From Laccaria trichodermophora (taxonomy: Eukaryota; Basidiomycota; Agaricomycetes; Agaricales; Hydnangiaceae), in NCBI GenBank assembly GCA_018417955.1, contig JACTVC010000019.1, positions 372,001-436,000 of the forward strand: a DNA stretch of 64,000 bases, given 5' to 3'. The position numbers and the translations under genes were made by a program. The notes beneath the pieces were generated by a model that was not told the origin of the DNA, did not search any database, and saw nothing but the letters and a program-made list of their open reading frames with translations. This document shows, in pieces, positions 12,038 through 24,999 of the stretch (its first letter is position 1; every line of letters begins with the position of its first letter).

Positions 12038-12782
12038 GTGCCTCAGCCACCATTGCCATCTTGTTGTGAAATGGCGCCCCAGCCACCATCTTGTTGTGAA
12101 ACAGTGCCCCAGCCACCATCTTGTTCATCCCATTGGTACATTTACGACAAACTGCTGGCATCACCATGTCATACCTTGGTCAGAGCTCAGAGTGTAGCCT
12201 CACCCAGTGCATCTGTGGCTCCAGAAGCTCCTTTGGATGGCCTCACTGATGCTTTGGAAGGACTGTCTATTGGTGGCAGGCATACTGCCCCTCTCGCCAC
12301 CCCAGCGGCATCTGCTTATGGCCCTGTCCCTGCTCCTCCAGCCCCTCCTCCAGTGACTCATGCTATTGGTGCCAGGCATACTGCCCCTCTCGCCACCCCA
12401 GTGGCACCTGCTTATGGCCCTGTCCCTGCTTCTTCAGCCCCTCCTCCAGTAACTCATGCTCTTCCTGTGCCTTTTGCTCATGTAACCCCTGGTCACAAAA
12501 CACAAAAGAAGTATTACTGTGTCACCGTTGGAAAGTGTTGTGGGGTATTCAGTAACTGGTCAGTCTTTCGAGTAATTCATCTTGTCAAGACACTCATGGA
12601 AAATTAGGAACTTCGTCACAACACTAGTCAGTGGTGTTTCTGGAAGCTCGTTCATTGGATTCAAGAGCTATGAGGACGCCATTGAGACTTACTACAAGGT
12701 GAAAGTCAGGGGATGTGTTCGAGTTGAGAGGGAGCCAGGTGACGAGGCTAGGTTTGGTCCTCTTTCCCAAGCCATTATGTAG
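12038..12782 (+). CDS. Gene with RNase H1 N-terminal-like (Cauli_VI) domain; splice structure uncertain
   Basis: The first block (12038-12607) encodes a Pro/Ala/Ser-rich N-terminus with two repeats (ARHTAPLATPxAxAYGPVPA) and ends in KKYYCVTVGKCCGVFSNW. The second block (to 12782) continues VSGVSGSSFIGFKSYEDAIE. The two halves match the RNase H1 N-terminal hybrid-binding / viroplasmin-like fold: a Y-x-V-x-x-G core followed by VSGxxGxxFxxF. This small domain binds RNA/DNA hybrids in RNase H1 and occurs in many basidiomycete proteins of unclear role. An intron between 12560 and 12625 is expected, but no clean in-frame GT-AG pair was found, so the gene may be damaged. It ends at TAG 12780-12782. 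Confidence 0.5.
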
Positions 12783-12792
12783 TCATAATTTG

Positions 12793-13019
12793 CAATACTT
12801 TACCCTTCCTGGGTTATTCCATATGGACTGGATGGAATCCATACTTCCCCTAGGTGGATTCCATGGAATGGCTGATGGATTCCATACTTCCCCAGATGGA
12901 TTCCATGGAATGGTTGATGGAATCCATGCTTTTTCTAGATGGAATCCATACTTTTTTCAGATGGAATCCATGCTTTTTCCATGTGGAATCCAGATGGAAT
13001 GTCCTTATGGAATCATAAT
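12793..13019. repeat. End fragment of the GGAATCCAT element family
   Basis: Starts CAATACTTTACCCTTCCTGG, nearly the same terminus as the element at 34789-36640. It consists of many direct and inverted copies of ATGGAATCCAT / ATGGATTCCA. No second terminus was found, so it is a truncated copy. Confidence 0.6.
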
Positions 13020-13070
13020 CACTTCAGTCACCCACTACCAACTGACTATTAGTCATGCAAACTCCATGTA
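13020..13070 (+). repeat. Foldback-terminus-like sequence
   Basis: CACTTCAGTCACCCAC (13020-13035) is identical over 16 nt to the tip of the foldback elements at 17102, 23353, 28290 and 34081. A weaker match (CTATTAG) follows. It abuts the 12793-13019 repeat. No opposite end was found; probably a solo end of a related element. Confidence 0.4.
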
Positions 13071-13374
13071 AGTTACATGACTAAATGTCATGGACCATAT
13101 CTAGATTCTAGATATATATGGGTCATAAAAAGCCCTGAAATCTAAAATATATTCTTGAGACATGGACCCTGAAATGTCACACAAAAATTACTTGTGTAAG
13201 AGGCTGTTGCAAGCACAGCAGGTACAAGTCCTCTTTTTTTGCAACAGGATATATAAAGAACAATTTTAGAAAAGAATTTTAATTACCAATATTCTTTGCT
13301 CTAGTCATCCAATTCACCCACAATATTTGTTAGAATTGATTCTGTTCCTATCACCTGTTTCCATTATTCAAACA

Positions 13375-13690
13375 TCCTTATTGTTCTTATTGTTCCTATT
13401 GTCATCATCCTACCTCTATCTTTTCTATTGTTCTTATTGTTTCCATTCTTCCTATTGTTCTTATTGTTCTTACTGTTCTTACTGTTCTTATTGTTCTTAT
13501 TGTTCTTACTGTTTCTATTGTTCTTATTGTTCCTATTGTTTCCATTCTTCCTAATGTTCTTATTGTTCTTACTGTTTCTATTGTTCTTATTGTTCTTATT
13601 GTCCTTACTGTTCTTATTGTTCCTATTGTTCTTATTGTTTGTTCTTACTGTTACTATTGTTCTTATTGTCTTCTTGTTGTTCTTTGCCCC
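13375..13690. repeat. 9-bp satellite (TGTTCTTAT and variants)
   Basis: About 35 tandem copies of TATTGTTCT with T/C variation. The Leu/Phe-rich and Cys/Tyr-rich ORFs here are translations of the repeat. The flanks 13070-13370 and 13700-14540 contain no recognisable gene. Confidence 0.85.
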
Positions 13691-14540
13691 TTATTGTCTC
13701 CAACCTATATAAGTAGCACAGCTGTATTCAATGAAGTCCCCAATATTCAGACTTCAGGTTAGTATTGTAGTCTCTGTTCAACATAACAGTATCTCACTTT
13801 GGTCTTCAGCTATTACCTGGCCACTTGCAACAATATTTTCTAAACTGAATATTTGTACACCATGGCTCAACAATGTATGTGATACAACTGTTTTTTGTTT
13901 TGCTGCTGCTGATGATTGATAAAGCAGTTCAAACTAATTTCAAGGGCTTGCACCTGCATGGAGGTACTTCTCCATCTACCCATGGAGAAAGTAACAAAAA
14001 TGGTGAAGCTGGCCCCAATGAATTTCGAGTTATAAAACTATCATTTGGTAAGTTTTCATATTTTATTTATTTTATTATTTTATTCATTTTATATTCATTT
14101 TTCATTGAAATAGACAGTTCAGCTGATGTTGGACCCTTCCAAGGCATATTGCTACTACTCTGCAATTACTATACCTATACTAACAATACTAACAGAAGAC
14201 TTTCCACCCCCATTGATTGATCAAACCCAACAACAAGTGAAAAAGTAGTTTTGAATACAACTTTTCCACTATATATGTGTGCAATTGTAATCATAGATAC
14301 AAAATTGTTGATGCTCATAAGGGTGTATATTCATTTGAATACTACTACATGGCATGGAAATACTCCAACAAACTGAGTACAAATCCAGCAATGAGGTTGT
14401 ATGTTTTTATTTTGACATCTTTGCCCTTATGCTACCCTGTGCTTAGGACCTTTCTATGGCCCAATCTGTTCCAGTGTAGATGACACTACTATATGCTACT
14501 AATATGCTCCAACAAACTAAATAAACACATTAAATATAGT

Positions 14541-17101
14541 TCACTTTTTAGAGTAAATTGCTACAACTGCTTGGCACTCAACCAACTCACCAGAAGAGTT
14601 TTTCTCTCGACAGATCTTCAAAGAGTCTTCAGTAAAATCAGTTAGATGCCCTTTCTTTATACAATTTCTCTTAGTCACCATACCATCATGATACCACACT
14701 TCCTTTCCAGGGGTAATTATACGAGATGTGAAGTGAAATCCACCAGAATAAATTATACCCCTCAGTGGGAGGACTGTGAATTTACCATTGGAGCCTTTCA
14801 TACGAATAGTTTTGCTAATCGAGACTCTACTTGTATTCAAACTGAATACAAGAAGTGAAGGGGGTTGGTCATACATTCGGGAAGTTGCCATTGGAGCACC
14901 ACAATCACATATGCTTGGTTCCCTCAGCCATTGTTGCAACCATTCATTAATTGACTTGTAAGTTCCATCAAGTATTGACATCACTCTTTCAGGTGGATTA
15001 TCCAAGTCTTGAACAAAACCACATGCATCACATGATACTCTACAGTAGCCCAAGCTAATATTGTGATGTGAAGTAAAAATATATGAGATTAAATCACGGA
15101 TATCAGTCCCCATTTGTCCAATTGGAAATAAATCTGAGTTTTCTTGTTTAAGTGATGCACGCACATCATTTCAAACATTTTCCAAAGTCTCCAGACCTCT
15201 GATAACTTTTTTGTATCCTTCTGATAATATTTTTCCTTGATTCCCAAATGAAAAAAATGTTTTTGTCCAGCTTTTTGGATTGTAAATCCAAATCTCACAC
15301 AAAATTGTAAATAGGGAATCATATGAACAACTGTAATTTACTGAATCCCAAAGAATCCCAACTGGAATGTCAGGTGTAGGTCCAAAGCTGGCTCTAATTT
15401 TCTTTGACTTTGGTTCATCAGTATTTAGATCCTCTTCTGCCTTTCTGTTGAGTGTAGATGCAATTGCCTTTGATCCCTGTGCAGGAACAAAGTAACCTGA
15501 TACATTTTTACTTTTCTTTTGTGATTGGATCTCAACCTCTTCAGTTGGATTATGAGTGGTTGATTTTGTGGTGAGTGTCCATGAACTATCAGTGATCACC
15601 TGAAAAGTTTGCATTGGATGCATCTCACTCCATCTAATTGGCCCCATCACATTTTGTGGACAATACCCCTTTCCTTTGAGCTGTTGATACTGACGTAAAA
15701 GAGCATTACGCAGTTGCCCATTGATTGATGCAGGTAATTGACCATTGTATCTAAGGTTGGTAATGTCATCAAGAAGCTCAAGTTCTCTAAACTCTTGTCG
15801 AAGATAACCAGATGCACCACAGGTAATCTTTGATGGGTCAAATCCTTGTACAATTACAGTTCCTTCACATGTTGCACTTCTAGAAAGAGCAGTATAGTAA
15901 GATAGGTGGTTACGACAACTATTCAAATCCACCACATTGAATGGACGAGTCTTTCCTTGTGATGCATAGTCTGTCATTGCAAAGTTAGGTAGCACAGACA
16001 CCTGAGAACGAGATATAGCAAGAGTAACATCACTTGGACAGATACATTCAATAGACATGCTGTTCTTTACTAGTGGAACTACATTTTCAGGCAATCCCTC
16101 AATCTTGATTGTCTTGGCAGGACGATCAAGCTTTACAAACAAAGTTTCAAGGATTCGTTGTCCACTTGGGCCCAACTTTGCATCCCATCCAACAACATGA
16201 CCTTCTTGACCTTTTGTTATACATAATTCTGTTGCATCATTGTTTCGTATTATGACTGGCATACCAATACACAGTGAAAGTTTTCCAGGAACATGGTCAG
16301 AGGCAGTAATGATAGAGACATTTCTGAAATGTTTGTCAGCCAACTTTGGCTGATCAGGCCGCCTTCCTGCAACACGGCTTCTTAAAAATTTAATGTCATC
16401 AGCAGTACATGCTGCATATCTCATATTTTCTAGAGCTGTCCTTAGCTTGGCATCTTCCACTGATTGTGTATTTTGTCTCATATTTTTTCGTAGAATTACA
16501 ACTGTAGTAACTTGGTGCCAAAGTGCTTTACCTATAGCAGATTGCTGCCCACGTTCTGACATGGAGGCATCCACCGATGTGCCAACATTCCCATTGTAGA
16601 GGGCCTGGCCTAATACTGGCATAAGTTGTGCAAAGTCTCCTGCAAAAATCATATTGATTCCGCCAAAGGGTACATCCATATTGTTTCTTCCTTTGGCCAG
16701 TTGTGCACTTATTTTATATAGCTCATAACATGAGATCATAGACACTTCATCTAGAAATATATAGTCTACACCATCCAAACGAGATCTAACTTGTGCCATA
16801 TTTGACTGCTCATTATGGCTTCTTCGGGAATCACTTTTTACACCTAAAGCTGAATGATATGTTGAGCCATTCAATAGAGCAGCGGCAGATCCAGTAGGTG
16901 CCAATATCATAATTCTATGTGCTTCATTACGTTTATCAAAGAGAGCTATTAATGCTTTATAACCTGAGATTTTCCTGTTCCACCCATACCTCCCAGATAC
17001 ATTTTAAGTTGCTCACTTTCTTTCATAGTTGCATGGTTGGCCACAATTCGGAATGCTCTTTCCTGCTCTTCATTCAAACTGAATGTTTGGGCAATGTCAT
17101 C
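14541..17101 (-). pseudogene. Outer Helitron gene, C-terminal part: PIF1-type helicase plus ubiquitin-protease-like domain
   Basis: The minus frame holds the PIF1 helicase motifs: Walker A (GGMGGTGKS) near 16985, PTGSAAALLNGSTYHS, Walker B DEVSM, GDFAQLMPV, LRKNMRQ, TDYASQGKTR and YTALSRSAT. It then has a ubiquitin-specific-protease-like tail with a Cys box (SVNYSCSYDSLF), two CxxC-like pairs, and a His box (GGFHFTSRI...WYHDG). Damage: a 1-base deletion just after Walker A near 16963, TGA at 15171-15173, and an internal loss of about 75 residues relative to the copy at 25667-28282 (between IITA and GKLSLCIG). The gene continues at 34082-37890; the join is interrupted by the composite element, whose 8-bp duplication is 17094-17101 and 34082-34089. 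In intact Helitrons this helicase works with an HUH nuclease in rolling-circle transposition. Confidence 0.8.
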
Positions 17102-17339
17102 CACTTCAGTCACCCACCTTGACCAAGCTATTAGCTAGGAAATCTTGAAAAATTATCCAGGCTAATAGATCCTTTGGCCGTTTATTTTTTTGCCTCTGGA
17201 GAAAAATATATTATTGCATTGGGCAAAAATGTTTGGCCTTCAATATTGTAACCAGAAATATTTGGGCTGATATTTTGTATGGAAAAATATCCTAGCCATC
17301 TGAAAGTGGTCAGAAATATTTGAAGCATATTAGAGTGGT

Positions 17340-17590
17340 AGGAAATATTTGAAGTGTTTCAGACTGGTAGGAGATTTTTAAGCTGTGTGACACTGCTGAA
17401 AAATGTTTTAGCCATGTCACACTGCTAAGAAATTTTTGAACCATATTACACTGCTGAGAAATTTTTTAGCCATGTCACACTGCTGAAAAATGTTTTGACC
17501 ATGTCACACTGCTCGGAAATGTTTTAGCCATGTCACACTGCTGAAAAATGTTTCAGCCATGTCACATAGGCAAAAAATTTCCTGCCAGTG
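17340..17590. repeat. Subterminal ~29-bp tandem array in foldback arms
   Basis: About seven copies built on GCCATGTCACACTGCTGAAA followed by an A/T-rich spacer. The same array occurs in the other three arms at about 22865-23110, 28495-28715 and 33655-33890. Its position close to the tips suggests transposase-binding sites (inference). Confidence 0.75.
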
Positions 17591-18429
17591 TCACAGAGTA
17601 TCTGGGGTCCTAGTTTCAAAAAAAAAACTTCAAAAATTTCTGACCATTCAAACTTTTATCTTCTGGATTCAACTTTTCTACAAAATTTATCATAAGGATC
17701 ATTTTGGTCCTAAACTTCCATTTTTACTTTATATCATATTTTTCTTATAGAAAAACTAGATTATATATTGCATCCAGCACTATCTATTGGTATTCAGCTA
17801 TTTGTTATATAGTTATAGCCTCTAAATTCTACTCTATCAGATAATAAAGGTTGCTACTGACTGCTCTTATGTTGGGTATATATTGATAACTATCTATAAT
17901 AGTCTAGCCTTACCTACTGAATTATTACTGATGTCTATTATTCTTGCAAATTACCAGAAGTGAATATTGGCTGATGTGTGAGCCATATTTCTTCACTGAA
18001 GTATGTTTCTGAAGACTAGAGTGAGTTTGGGAACTGTCAGATTGACTATGCCAGCTTTTTTTTTCACTTTTATAGAGGTATGTATATTTCTGAGGACTGC
18101 AGAGAGCTCTGAGGATTGTCAGTGTCTGAAGTTATAGATATGTATAATATGATGTATTCATATCTGTTAACCATAATAACATGCTGACTACCAGTACTTT
18201 ACTGTGCCCCACCTATTTCTGCAGGAATGGCTAGAATCTCCTAGAGTTCTGGTCTCTCTATTACAAATACTTGAATTTCCTTTTTTAGATATAGACCTTA
18301 GACCTTGACAACAGTACCCAACAACAAGTCCTATTTTTTTCTCATTTTTACCACATTTTCTAAATGATTTTCATTTAAAATAGTAATTGTGCCTCATTTA
18401 CTCTGATTTCAGCTCTGCAACATTATAAC

Positions 18430-19640
18430 CAATAGTGATTACCATCTAATATTTTTCTTTAATGTTTCTTGTACTTTATTGTAATTTTCTGGCAATATTT
18501 GCACAAATTACCTTATTTGGAAATATGCATAGACCATGTGCACTATACACCAACATTGTCAATAACAGTTACAGCTGAATGCAGAATGATAGGCCATGCC
18601 AGACCGACACATGCACAGGGCAGACTGTCAAATTTTCAAAGCAATATGATGGCTGAGGCTGCTGAGTTCTCACCAAGTTCTCACAATGAGTCAAATAATT
18701 GATGTTACTGTAGTACCACAGTAACATTTGAGAGTCTGCTCTATGTATGTGTTAATCTGCATAATCTATCATTCTGCATTCAGCTGTGATGGTATGTCTA
18801 TTCTTTTCCTTTTTTTTCTGTTTTTCTAGCTATATTTGTATCATTTACCATATTAGAAAATATCCACAGACCATGTATATGGTATAGAAATATTGTTAAC
18901 AATAGTCTATTATTTTTCTCTATTTCTTCTGATTTTCTGGCTATATTTTCATTCATTACCATATTTGGAAATATGCACAGACCAAGTAAACAGTACATCA
19001 ACATTATCAACAACCATTTATATCATGTAATTTTTTTTTCCTAACTTTTCTAGCTATATTTGTATTAATTACCATTTTAGGAAATGTGCACAGACCATGT
19101 ATACAACACCCCAATATTGTCAACAACAGTCCATTATTTTTCTCTTTTTCTTCTAATTTTTTGGGCTAAATTGAATTATTAAATTATTATGTTAGGAAAT
19201 GTACCCAGACCATGTATCTATTTTTCCCCCCTTTTGTCTGACTCTCTGGATATATTTCCAGAATAGGAAATGTGCACAGGCCATCAACAACAGTTTATTA
19301 TTTTTTCTCCTTTTTTTTCTGATAGCAGTGGTGGTATTGTAAGTGCCAAAATCTTTCTTGGAAAGACAGATCACATGTTATATTACATGACCAGATCATA
19401 CGATGCCCAACATAAACAACTATATAATGCATATGAGATAACTATAGTCACCTATTTTTCTCTTTTTTTTCTGATTTTCTGGCTATATTTTTACTAATTA
19501 CCATATTTGGAAATATGCACAGACCAAGTAAATAATACATCAACATTATCAACAACCATTTATGTTATGTGAATTTCTTTTCTCATTTTTGGCTATATTT
19601 TCATTAATTACTATATTAGGAAATGTGCACAGACCATGTG
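18430..19640. repeat. ~115-bp tandem repeat inside foldback arm
   Basis: The unit includes CTAGCTATATTTGTAT, ATTACCATATTAGGAAATGT, GCACAGACCATGTATA and CAACATTGTCAACAACAGT, repeated about ten times with divergence. Mirror arrays lie in the other arms (about 21100-21960, 29610-30250, 32120-32760). ORFs in these arrays are repeat translations. Confidence 0.75.
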
Positions 19641-22600
19641 AATAGTACCCCATCAATACCACTCTTCCTATTTTATTCTGATTTTATTCTGGTAAAATTC
19701 TATATATTGGAATAGATTATCTGTGCATCAAATGCGGAGCTGTCAATGAAAGTGGTATTGCAAGTGTGTGAAGGCTGAGCTGCAGCTCAGTCCAAAGAGA
19801 GGAAGAATGGGGGAAAGAGACTAGATGTAGGCATATTTTAGCAAGATTTGAGATTGCTCCAGAAATCCAAAGCTACAGTTCTTTGCATTCCTGTTTGCAC
19901 ACTGAAATTATGAAAATCATATTTGATTTTGTATCTTCATCACAGATTGTCATGTATCAGGGCATTTTGAATCTCTCAAACCCCAACTCTCATGGTGCCT
20001 CAGATATCAGATGAGATCCAGGCACAGATCATTGTTTGCTATGATGAGCAACATCTATCAGTGCTAGACATTACATGCCTTGGTGGATGTAACTGATCTC
20101 TTACTTCCCAATTTGTGGGTCACAATACAATACATATACATATGATTCCTAAACTTCATTATGCAAACAACAGTGCAAAGTACTGTAACCTCTGCTATCT
20201 CTTGGGAAGTCCATGAGTGGTTGGATACAGATGCAGGATGGGATAACACTGCAGATCTGATAAGACCTGCCCTGATAAACTATGCTGACACTTGTACTCT
20301 TGGAGTAATGTCAATATAAGTGTCTGGCAAGCTAAGTGAGTAGCTACTTATGCTCTAGAATGTCACAAGTGTAGCTGTAGTCACCTTTCCCAGAATGCTG
20401 CAGAAGGGTTTAGCAGGAAGTACTGGTCACATGATGTCTACTACCTATCCTCACACAAGCTCTCCTAAAAGAGTCACAATCTACAGCTGACCTTGTCACT
20501 CTATTCCTTCACTAGGCTTCATAAACAGTCATGAAGACAATACTCTTAGATGCAAGTGGAAACAGAGAAGATGCATGTACAAAGATGTATAAGAAACATG
20601 ACTAAAATATAACATAACCTGAGTGTGACTACTGTGATATGCATATGTAGGGTAGGATCCATTGAATAGGGAATATATCTGATAGCCTGACCCCTCATAC
20701 ATGGGACTACTAGTGACAAGTATGGAAATGGCTGGCATATATGGGATCTTATCCATCTTTTACATTATTTACTTTCCATTGCTTAGCTATTGTGTCACAT
20801 GACTCCTTTGTATACTTGTCAGTAGTAGTCATAAATACAAAGCAAGAACATGTATCAATGGGCATGGAAGTAATAGCACAAATAACAAACAAACATCTAA
20901 CTCACATAGTTATTCATATTCCATATCATGTGATATAACAGTCATGTGATACAGTCATATGATATGACATGGGACAATAAAATCATGTGACATGATCATG
21001 TGATATATAATAGTCAGGTGACATCGTCATGTGATGTGATCATGTGATGGATCATATGATCTGGTCATGTGATATAACATGTGATCTGTCTTTCCAAGAA
21101 AGATTTTGGCACTTACAATACCACCACTGCTATCAGAAAAAAAAGGAGAAAAAATAATAAACTGTTGTTGATGGCCTTTGCACATTTCCTATTCTGGAAA
21201 TATATCCAGAGAGTCAGACAAAAGGGGGGAAAAATAGATACATGGTCTGGGTACATTTCCTAACATAATAATTTAATAATTCAATTTAGCCCAAAAAATT
21301 AGAAGAAAAAGAGAAAAATAATGGACTGTTGTTGACAATATTGGGGTGTTGTATACATGGTCTGTGCACATTTCCTAAAATGGTAATTAATACAAATATA
21401 GCTAGAAAAGTTAGGAAAAAAAAATTACATGATATAAATGGTTGTTGATAATGTTGATGTACTGTTTACTTGGTCTGTGCATATTTCCAAATATGGTAAT
21501 GAATGAAAATATAGCCAGAAAATCAGAAGAAATAGAGAAAAATAATAGACTATTGTTAACAATATTTCTATACCATATACATGGTCTGTGGATATTTTCT
21601 AATATGGTAAATGATACAAATATAGCTAGAAAAACAGAAAAAAAAGGAAAAGAATAGACATACCATCACAGCTGAATGCAGAATGATAGATTATGCAGAT
21701 TAACACATACATAGAGCAGACTCTCAAATGTTACTGTGGTACTACAGTAACATCAATTATTTGACTCATTGTGAGAACTTGGTGAGAACTCAGCAGCCTC
21801 AGCCATCATATTGCTTTGAAAATTTGACAGTCTGCCCTGTGCATGTGTCGGTCTGGCATGGCCTATCATTCTGCATTCAGCTGTAACTGTTATTGACAAT
21901 GTTGGTGTATAGTGCACATGGTCTATGCATATTTCCAAATAAGGTAATTTGTGCAAATATTGCCAGAAAATTACAATAAAGTACAAGAAACATTAAAGAA
22001 AAATATTAGATGGTAATCACTATTGGTTATAATGTTGCAGAGCTGAAATCAGAGTAAATGAGGCACAATTACTATTTTAAATGAAAATCATTTAGAAAAT
22101 GTGGTAAAAATGAGAAAAAAATAGGACTTGTTGTTGGGTACTGTTGTCAAGGTCTAAGGTCTATATCTAAAAAAGGAAATTCAAGTATTTGTAATAGAGA
22201 GACCAGAACTCTAGGAGATTCTAGCCATTCCTGCAGAAATAGGTGGGGCACAGTAAAGTACTGGTAGTCAGCATGTTATTATGGTTAACAGATATGAATA
22301 CATCATATTATACATATCTATAACTTCAGACACTGACAATCCTCAGAGCTCTCTGCAGTCCTCAGAAATATACATACCTCTATAAAAGTGAAAAAAAAAG
22401 CTGGCATAGTCAATCTGACAGTTCCCAAACTCACTCTAGTCTTCAGAAACATACTTCAGTGAAGAAATATGGCTCACACATCAGCCAATATTCACTTCTG
22501 GTAATTTGCAAGAATAATAGACATCAGTAATAATTCAGTAGGTAAGGCTAGACTATTATAGATAGTTATCAATATATACCCAACATAAGAGCAGTCAGTA

Positions 22601-23353
22601 GCAACCTTTATTATCTGATAGAGTAGAATTTAGAGGCTATAACTATATAACAAATAGCTGAATACCAATAGATAGTGCTGGATGCAATATATAATCTAGT
22701 TTTTCTATAAGAAAAATATGATATAAAGTAAAAATGGAAGTTTAGGACCAAAATGATCCTTATGATAAATTTTGTAGAAAAGTTGAATCCAGAAGATAAA
22801 AGTTTGAATGGTCAGAAATTTTTGAAGTTTTTTTTTTGAAACTAGGACCCCAGATACTCTGTGACACTGGCAGGAAATTTTTTGCCTATGTGACATGGCT
22901 GAAACATTTTTCAGCAGTGTGACATGGCTAAAACATTTCCGAGCAGTGTGACATGGTCAAAACATTTTTCAGCAGTGTGACATGGCTAAAAAATTTCTCA
23001 GCAGTGTAATATGGTTCAAAAATTTCTTAGCAGTGTGACATGGCTAAAACATTTTTCAGCAGTGTCACACAGCTTAAAAATCTCCTACCAGTCTGAAACA
23101 CTTCAAATATTTCCTACCACTCTAATATGCTTCAAATATTTCTGACCACTTTCAGATGGCTAGGATATTTTTCCATACAAAATATCAGCCCAAATATTTC
23201 TGGTTACAATATTGAAGGCCAAACATTTTTGCCCAATGCAATAATATATTTTTCTCCAGAGGCAAAAAAATAAACGGCCAAAGGATCTATTAGCCTGGAT
23301 AATTTTTCAAGATTTCCTAGCTAATAGCTTGGTCAAGGTAGGTGACTGAAGTG

Positions 23354-24995
23354 TGTCAAGCAACGATGGCAGTTGTGCCTTCCATTCAATATGGAGGTGG
23401 AAAGATTAGCACAAACTTGAGTGACATAAAAAATTACATCACACCATACAGTCTAGAGCTACAGAATGCAACCTCGGTTAATTATAAATACATTGGCCAG
23501 TTTGTGCTTCAAGCTGCTCAGGCTGAGTTACGTAAAAACTCTGAACTGCTTATATGTTATATGCCATTGGAATTATTAAAGGGAAAAATATCATTGGTTC
23601 AAGCGAAATCCATTGCAAAGATGCACAATGTTACAATATCAAGCAAATCTCCAGTTGCAGAGGTATTGGAGGTTTTATCAGCACATATGTGTTCCTCATG
23701 ATGTTCTCAATTTTATACATTGTTTGCCCCAGAACAACCAGCTTTGACATCTTCTGAATGTCAAGCTAAGTGGTACAAGGGTCTCAGTAAAGCAGACAAG
23801 AAAAAAATCATTAAAAAAAATATATTAAGTTTTTAAAAGGTCCAACATATAAAATTAAGAGAAGTAAAGAGAATAAGTCTACTTATCAGACATCAAAAAT
23901 CACTAATTTCCCACCTAAACCACCCTCTAAGAAATTAATTCATAAAATAATTAGTGGATTCTGTGAAGACACACTCCCTTCCAAACTTCTTGAATCTGGA
24001 TGCGCAGTTTGTGATCAGCTAACAAAATTATCAGACATGTTAAAGCGATCTGATACCTCAAGTAACTTGGAACCCTTGATTCGAGAAGGGGCTTCCTGAA
24101 TAGAAAGAAAATCTGAACATGATGAAATCCATGAAATCTCAGGGCCTGTGATTGATGATGACTGTAAATATATATGCAATACTTGCAATAAAAGTCTAGA
24201 CAAAGGAAAAATACCTACTAATGCACTTTGTAATGGTTTTTGGCTTGGTAAAATTCCTGATGAGCTTGCTTGCTTAACTTACGTTGAACAGCTGCTCATA
24301 TCACATGTTCACCACAATCGCTGTATAATCAAAGTAGCCTCTGGATGGTACAAGATGCATGCAAATGCAATAACTTTCCAAAATCCTGTTGCAAAGATTT
24401 ATGACACTCTTCCTCCTCCTCTTGAAGAACTTGATGAAGTCTTGGCTGTTATGTTTACTGGACCTTGTCAACCTACCAAAAAAGACCTTCAACATACACC
24501 ATTGCTGGTCCGTCAAAAGCAGATTTCAAAAGCACTTGAGTGGTTAAAATTGAACCATTCTGACTACTTTGACATTGGAATATCACAGGAGAATTTGAGC
24601 CAGTACCCTTTGAGTGATGCACCAGTTGTAATTGACTATTGTCAATCAATAATAAATAGAGAGCGAGAGGCTACAAGTGTTCATGATAATGAAGAAGAGA
24701 TAGGCACTGAAGAGGGTCCTTGTACTTTTGTAGTTCAAGGGCTGACTGGAGAAGAGTATTCTACCATGTCTTTGGAGGCGATAAAGGCTCGAGCACTGAA
24801 GCATTTGACATCTAACAAAAAAATCATGTTTGCAGGCCATTCACAACAACCCAACTCCATTTATAATAACCCTCAACTATTTCCTGCTATGCTACCATGG
24901 CTATTTCCTTATGGCCTTGGAGGTATCGGAAATGATATGATACCCCATAACATATCTACTATGGCCCACAAGCGTTTACTGTTAATTTATCATGA
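23354..24995 (+). pseudogene. Cargo: DUF6570 / Helitron N-terminal gene fragment, decayed
   Basis: The plus strand encodes the region from PSIQYGGGKI through a CxxC-bearing segment (YICNTCNKSLDKGK), then ALCNGFWLGKIPDELACLTY and HNRCIIKVASG (DUF6570-like), to the start of the Helitron_like_N region (PWLFPYGLGG). It ends at HKRLLLIYHD, where the 1.17-kb repeat family begins. It is a close paralogue of 60664-61944. Relative to that copy it has TGA at 23700-23702, a 1-base loss near 23830, and CGA changed to TGA at 24097-24099. The first foldback element abuts its 5' end at TGTCAAGC, a sequence also present in the paralogue. This domain precedes the HUH/helicase region in agaricomycete Helitrons. 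Confidence 0.75.
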
Positions 24996-24999
24996 CTTG

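Larger units (their letters stand above)
17102..23353. mobile_element. Foldback element 1 (arms about 2.3 kb)
   Basis: The arms 17102-19407 and 21052-23353 are inverted copies that look essentially identical; for instance the plus-strand reading at 18469-18702 and the minus reading at 21753-21986 are the same 77 residues. The outermost 20 bp differ by one base. The centre 19408-21051 is single-copy in part and includes TG/CA-rich CATGTGAT repeats (20930-21075). No gene is seen anywhere in it. The arms contain a subterminal array of a ~29-bp unit and an inner array of a ~115-bp unit (18430-19640). Confidence 0.85.

Noticed and set aside
13327..13712. Leu/Phe-rich and Cys/Tyr-rich ORFs
   Set aside because: Direct translation of the 9-bp TATTGTTCT satellite.
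17340..17590. CRISPR-like array
   Set aside because: The repeats vary, the spacers are not unique, the array is mirrored in transposon arms, and the genome is eukaryotic.
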